Assembly: GCA_947471565.1 (NCBI GenBank)
Contig: CANIVT010000003.1
Span: 91,861 to 155,860 of the forward strand
Direction of reading: 5' to 3'
DNA length: 64,000 nucleotides
From: Spartobacteria bacterium
GTDB lineage: Bacteria > Verrucomicrobiota > Verrucomicrobiia > Chthoniobacterales > UBA6821
Shown: one piece after another, positions 63,113-64,000 of the stretch
How the letters are laid out: every line of letters starts with the position of its first letter
How positions within the stretch are numbered: position 1 is the stretch's first letter
Made by a program: the position numbers and the translations under genes
Notes under the pieces: model-generated
Databases searched by the model: none
Seen by the model: the letters and a program-made list of their open reading frames with translations, nothing else
Told to the model about the DNA's origin: nothing

Positions 63113-63793
63113 TCAAAACGTCACCGATTCCCCGATTCCAGGCAGATGAAGCCTGGCCCCCTTCAGTTCGAAGGCCTGCTTCGCGGCCTCCCGATCGATC
63201 GCGATGGGGGGGAAGGTGTCGTAATGGACACCCAGCACCTCCCGGCACCCAAGCCATCCGGCAGCCGTGGCGGCATCCCGATATCCCATGGTGAAATGAT
63301 CCCCGATGCAGAGGACGGCAAACTTCAGCGGTCCCGCGGCGGCGATCAGGTCAATATCGCGGGTCAGCGCCGTGTCACCGCTGTAATAGAAGGCTCCCTC
63401 GGCCGTCTCCACGCGGAATCCCCCGGGCTGCCCTCCATAGGAACCGTCGGGCAGGCTGCTCGAATGGATCGCGGTGGTGAAGGTGACCCGTCCGAACTCC
63501 AAGGTGCAGGAGCCCCCGGAATTCATATGAATCCTGTTCTCGATTCCCTTGTTCCCAAACCATTCCACCACCTCGTAGCCCGCGATAATTGTGGCGCCGG
63601 AGGCCCGGGCGATCGTCTCGACATCGGACACATGGTCGAAATGCCCGTGCGAAATCAGGATAAAGTCGGGTTTGAGCGAGGCGATATCGACCGAAGCGGC
63701 CAGCGGGTTGGGCGTGATGAAGGGGTCGAAGAGCAGCGTCTTGCCCGCCGTTTCGACCGCAAAGCAGGAGTGTCCGTAGTAGGTGACCTTCAT
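63113..63793 (-). CDS. UPF0173 metal-dependent hydrolase (metallo-beta-lactamase fold)
   Basis: A 226-residue protein beginning MKVTYYGHSCFAVETAGKTL. ILISHGHFDHVSDVETIA is the H-x-H-x-D-H metal motif, FYYSGDTALTRDIDLI holds the bridging Asp, and GVHYDTFPPIAIDREAA the last His. This pattern is that of UPF0173. The substrate is unknown. The start at 63793 fits the family; the longer frame adds 12 unrelated residues. It faces away from the right-edge repeat array, which lies about 110 bp upstream of it. Confidence 0.9.
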   Translation of the reverse strand: MKVTYYGHSCFAVETAGKTLLFDPFITPNPLAASVDIASLKPDFILISHGHFDHVSDVETIARASGATIIAGYEVVEWFGNKGIENRIHMNSGGSCTLEFGRVTFTTAIHSSSLPDGSYGGQPGGFRVETAEGAFYYSGDTALTRDIDLIAAAGPLKFAVLCIGDHFTMGYRDAATAAGWLGCREVLGVHYDTFPPIAIDREAAKQAFELKGARLHLPGIGESVTF

Positions 63794-63904
63794 GGGGCAC
63801 ATCCTCGCCAGTTCAGAGTCTCCAGCCAAGGGGTAAAACCGGCGAGGATTGTGAAAAGTTAAAACGTGGAATGGTTACAACGAGGAAACCAAAAAATCGC
63901 GGCA

Positions 63905-64000
63905 CCTTGTAACCTTGTAACCTTGTAACCTTGTAACCTTGTAACCTTGTAACCTTGTAACCTTGTAACCTTGTAACCTTGTAACCTTGTAACCTTGTAA
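63905..64000. repeat. Array of at least 12 perfect 8-bp repeats (CCTTGTAA)
   Basis: Twelve exact copies of CCTTGTAA occupy the last 96 bp and continue past the window edge, so the full length is unknown. There are no spacers and no partial copies. One inverted copy of the unit (GGTTACAA) is present at 63873-63880. The unit is not a multiple of three, so an array in coding DNA would shift frame. Confidence 0.97.

Noticed and set aside
63905..64000. CRISPR array
   Set aside because: The repeat unit is only 8 bp and there are no spacers. It is a simple tandem repeat.

Overview
The window is an ordinary, gene-dense piece of a GC-rich bacterial chromosome, most likely from the Verrucomicrobiota (PVC group). 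Four things point there together: a roughly 50-residue small basic protein of the chlamydial/verrucomicrobial type (8048-8203), a fused MurC-MurB protein, a very divergent FtsZ inside an otherwise canonical division and cell wall (dcw) cluster, and LptD plus PE/PG lipid genes that imply a Gram-negative envelope. The class cannot be fixed from this sequence. I see no rRNA, tRNA, prophage, insertion sequence or CRISPR array.

Layout. 1-1322: purS-purQ-purL (purL cut by the left edge). 1399-6179: a secreted protein of unknown function, gnd, and the phospholipid set psd-pssA-pgsA. 6321-12091 (+): a Cys-less rhodanese, an IscU/NifU-type scaffold and SufT, then the small basic protein, an RluB-type pseudouridine synthase, RidA, a secreted protein with a possible His/Cys dyad, a DUF983 protein and an EamA-type transporter. 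12101-14875 (-): nadB, panC, secG. 14981-18674 (+): accB-accC, thiE and a MidA-like methyltransferase. 18675-25590 (-): pstSCAB-phoU followed by lptD. 25706-31945: a lipoate ligase-like gene, valS, a secreted GH28-like beta-helix protein and a mannose-1-phosphate guanylyltransferase. 32202-37956 (-): two tandem secreted paralogues, tal, glpX, pyrG and a DUF1802 gene. 38194-41592: osmC, a small Smr protein and clpB.

41692-60824 (-) is one long dcw cluster, read from its promoter side as mraZ-rsmH-ftsL-ftsI-murE-murF-mraY-murD-lysM-ftsW-murG-murCB-ddl-ftsQ-ftsA-ftsZ. Many junctions are 4-bp ATGA overlaps, which implies translational coupling. Four TGG-type repeats at exact 10-bp steps just upstream of mraZ match the known MraZ operator design. 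Upstream lie rho, whose N-terminal helix bundle is replaced by an Arg/Gly-rich disordered segment, a UPF0173 hydrolase, and an array of at least twelve perfect 8-bp repeats running off the right edge.

I found no convincing new multi-gene defence or biosynthetic system. The least ordinary items are the FtsZ with altered T4 and T7 loops, the Rho N-terminus, the LysM membrane protein inside the dcw cluster, the Cys-less rhodanese beside Fe-S assembly genes, the secreted His/Cys protein, the tandem LTPxQ-type paralogues, and several intergenic repeat families.
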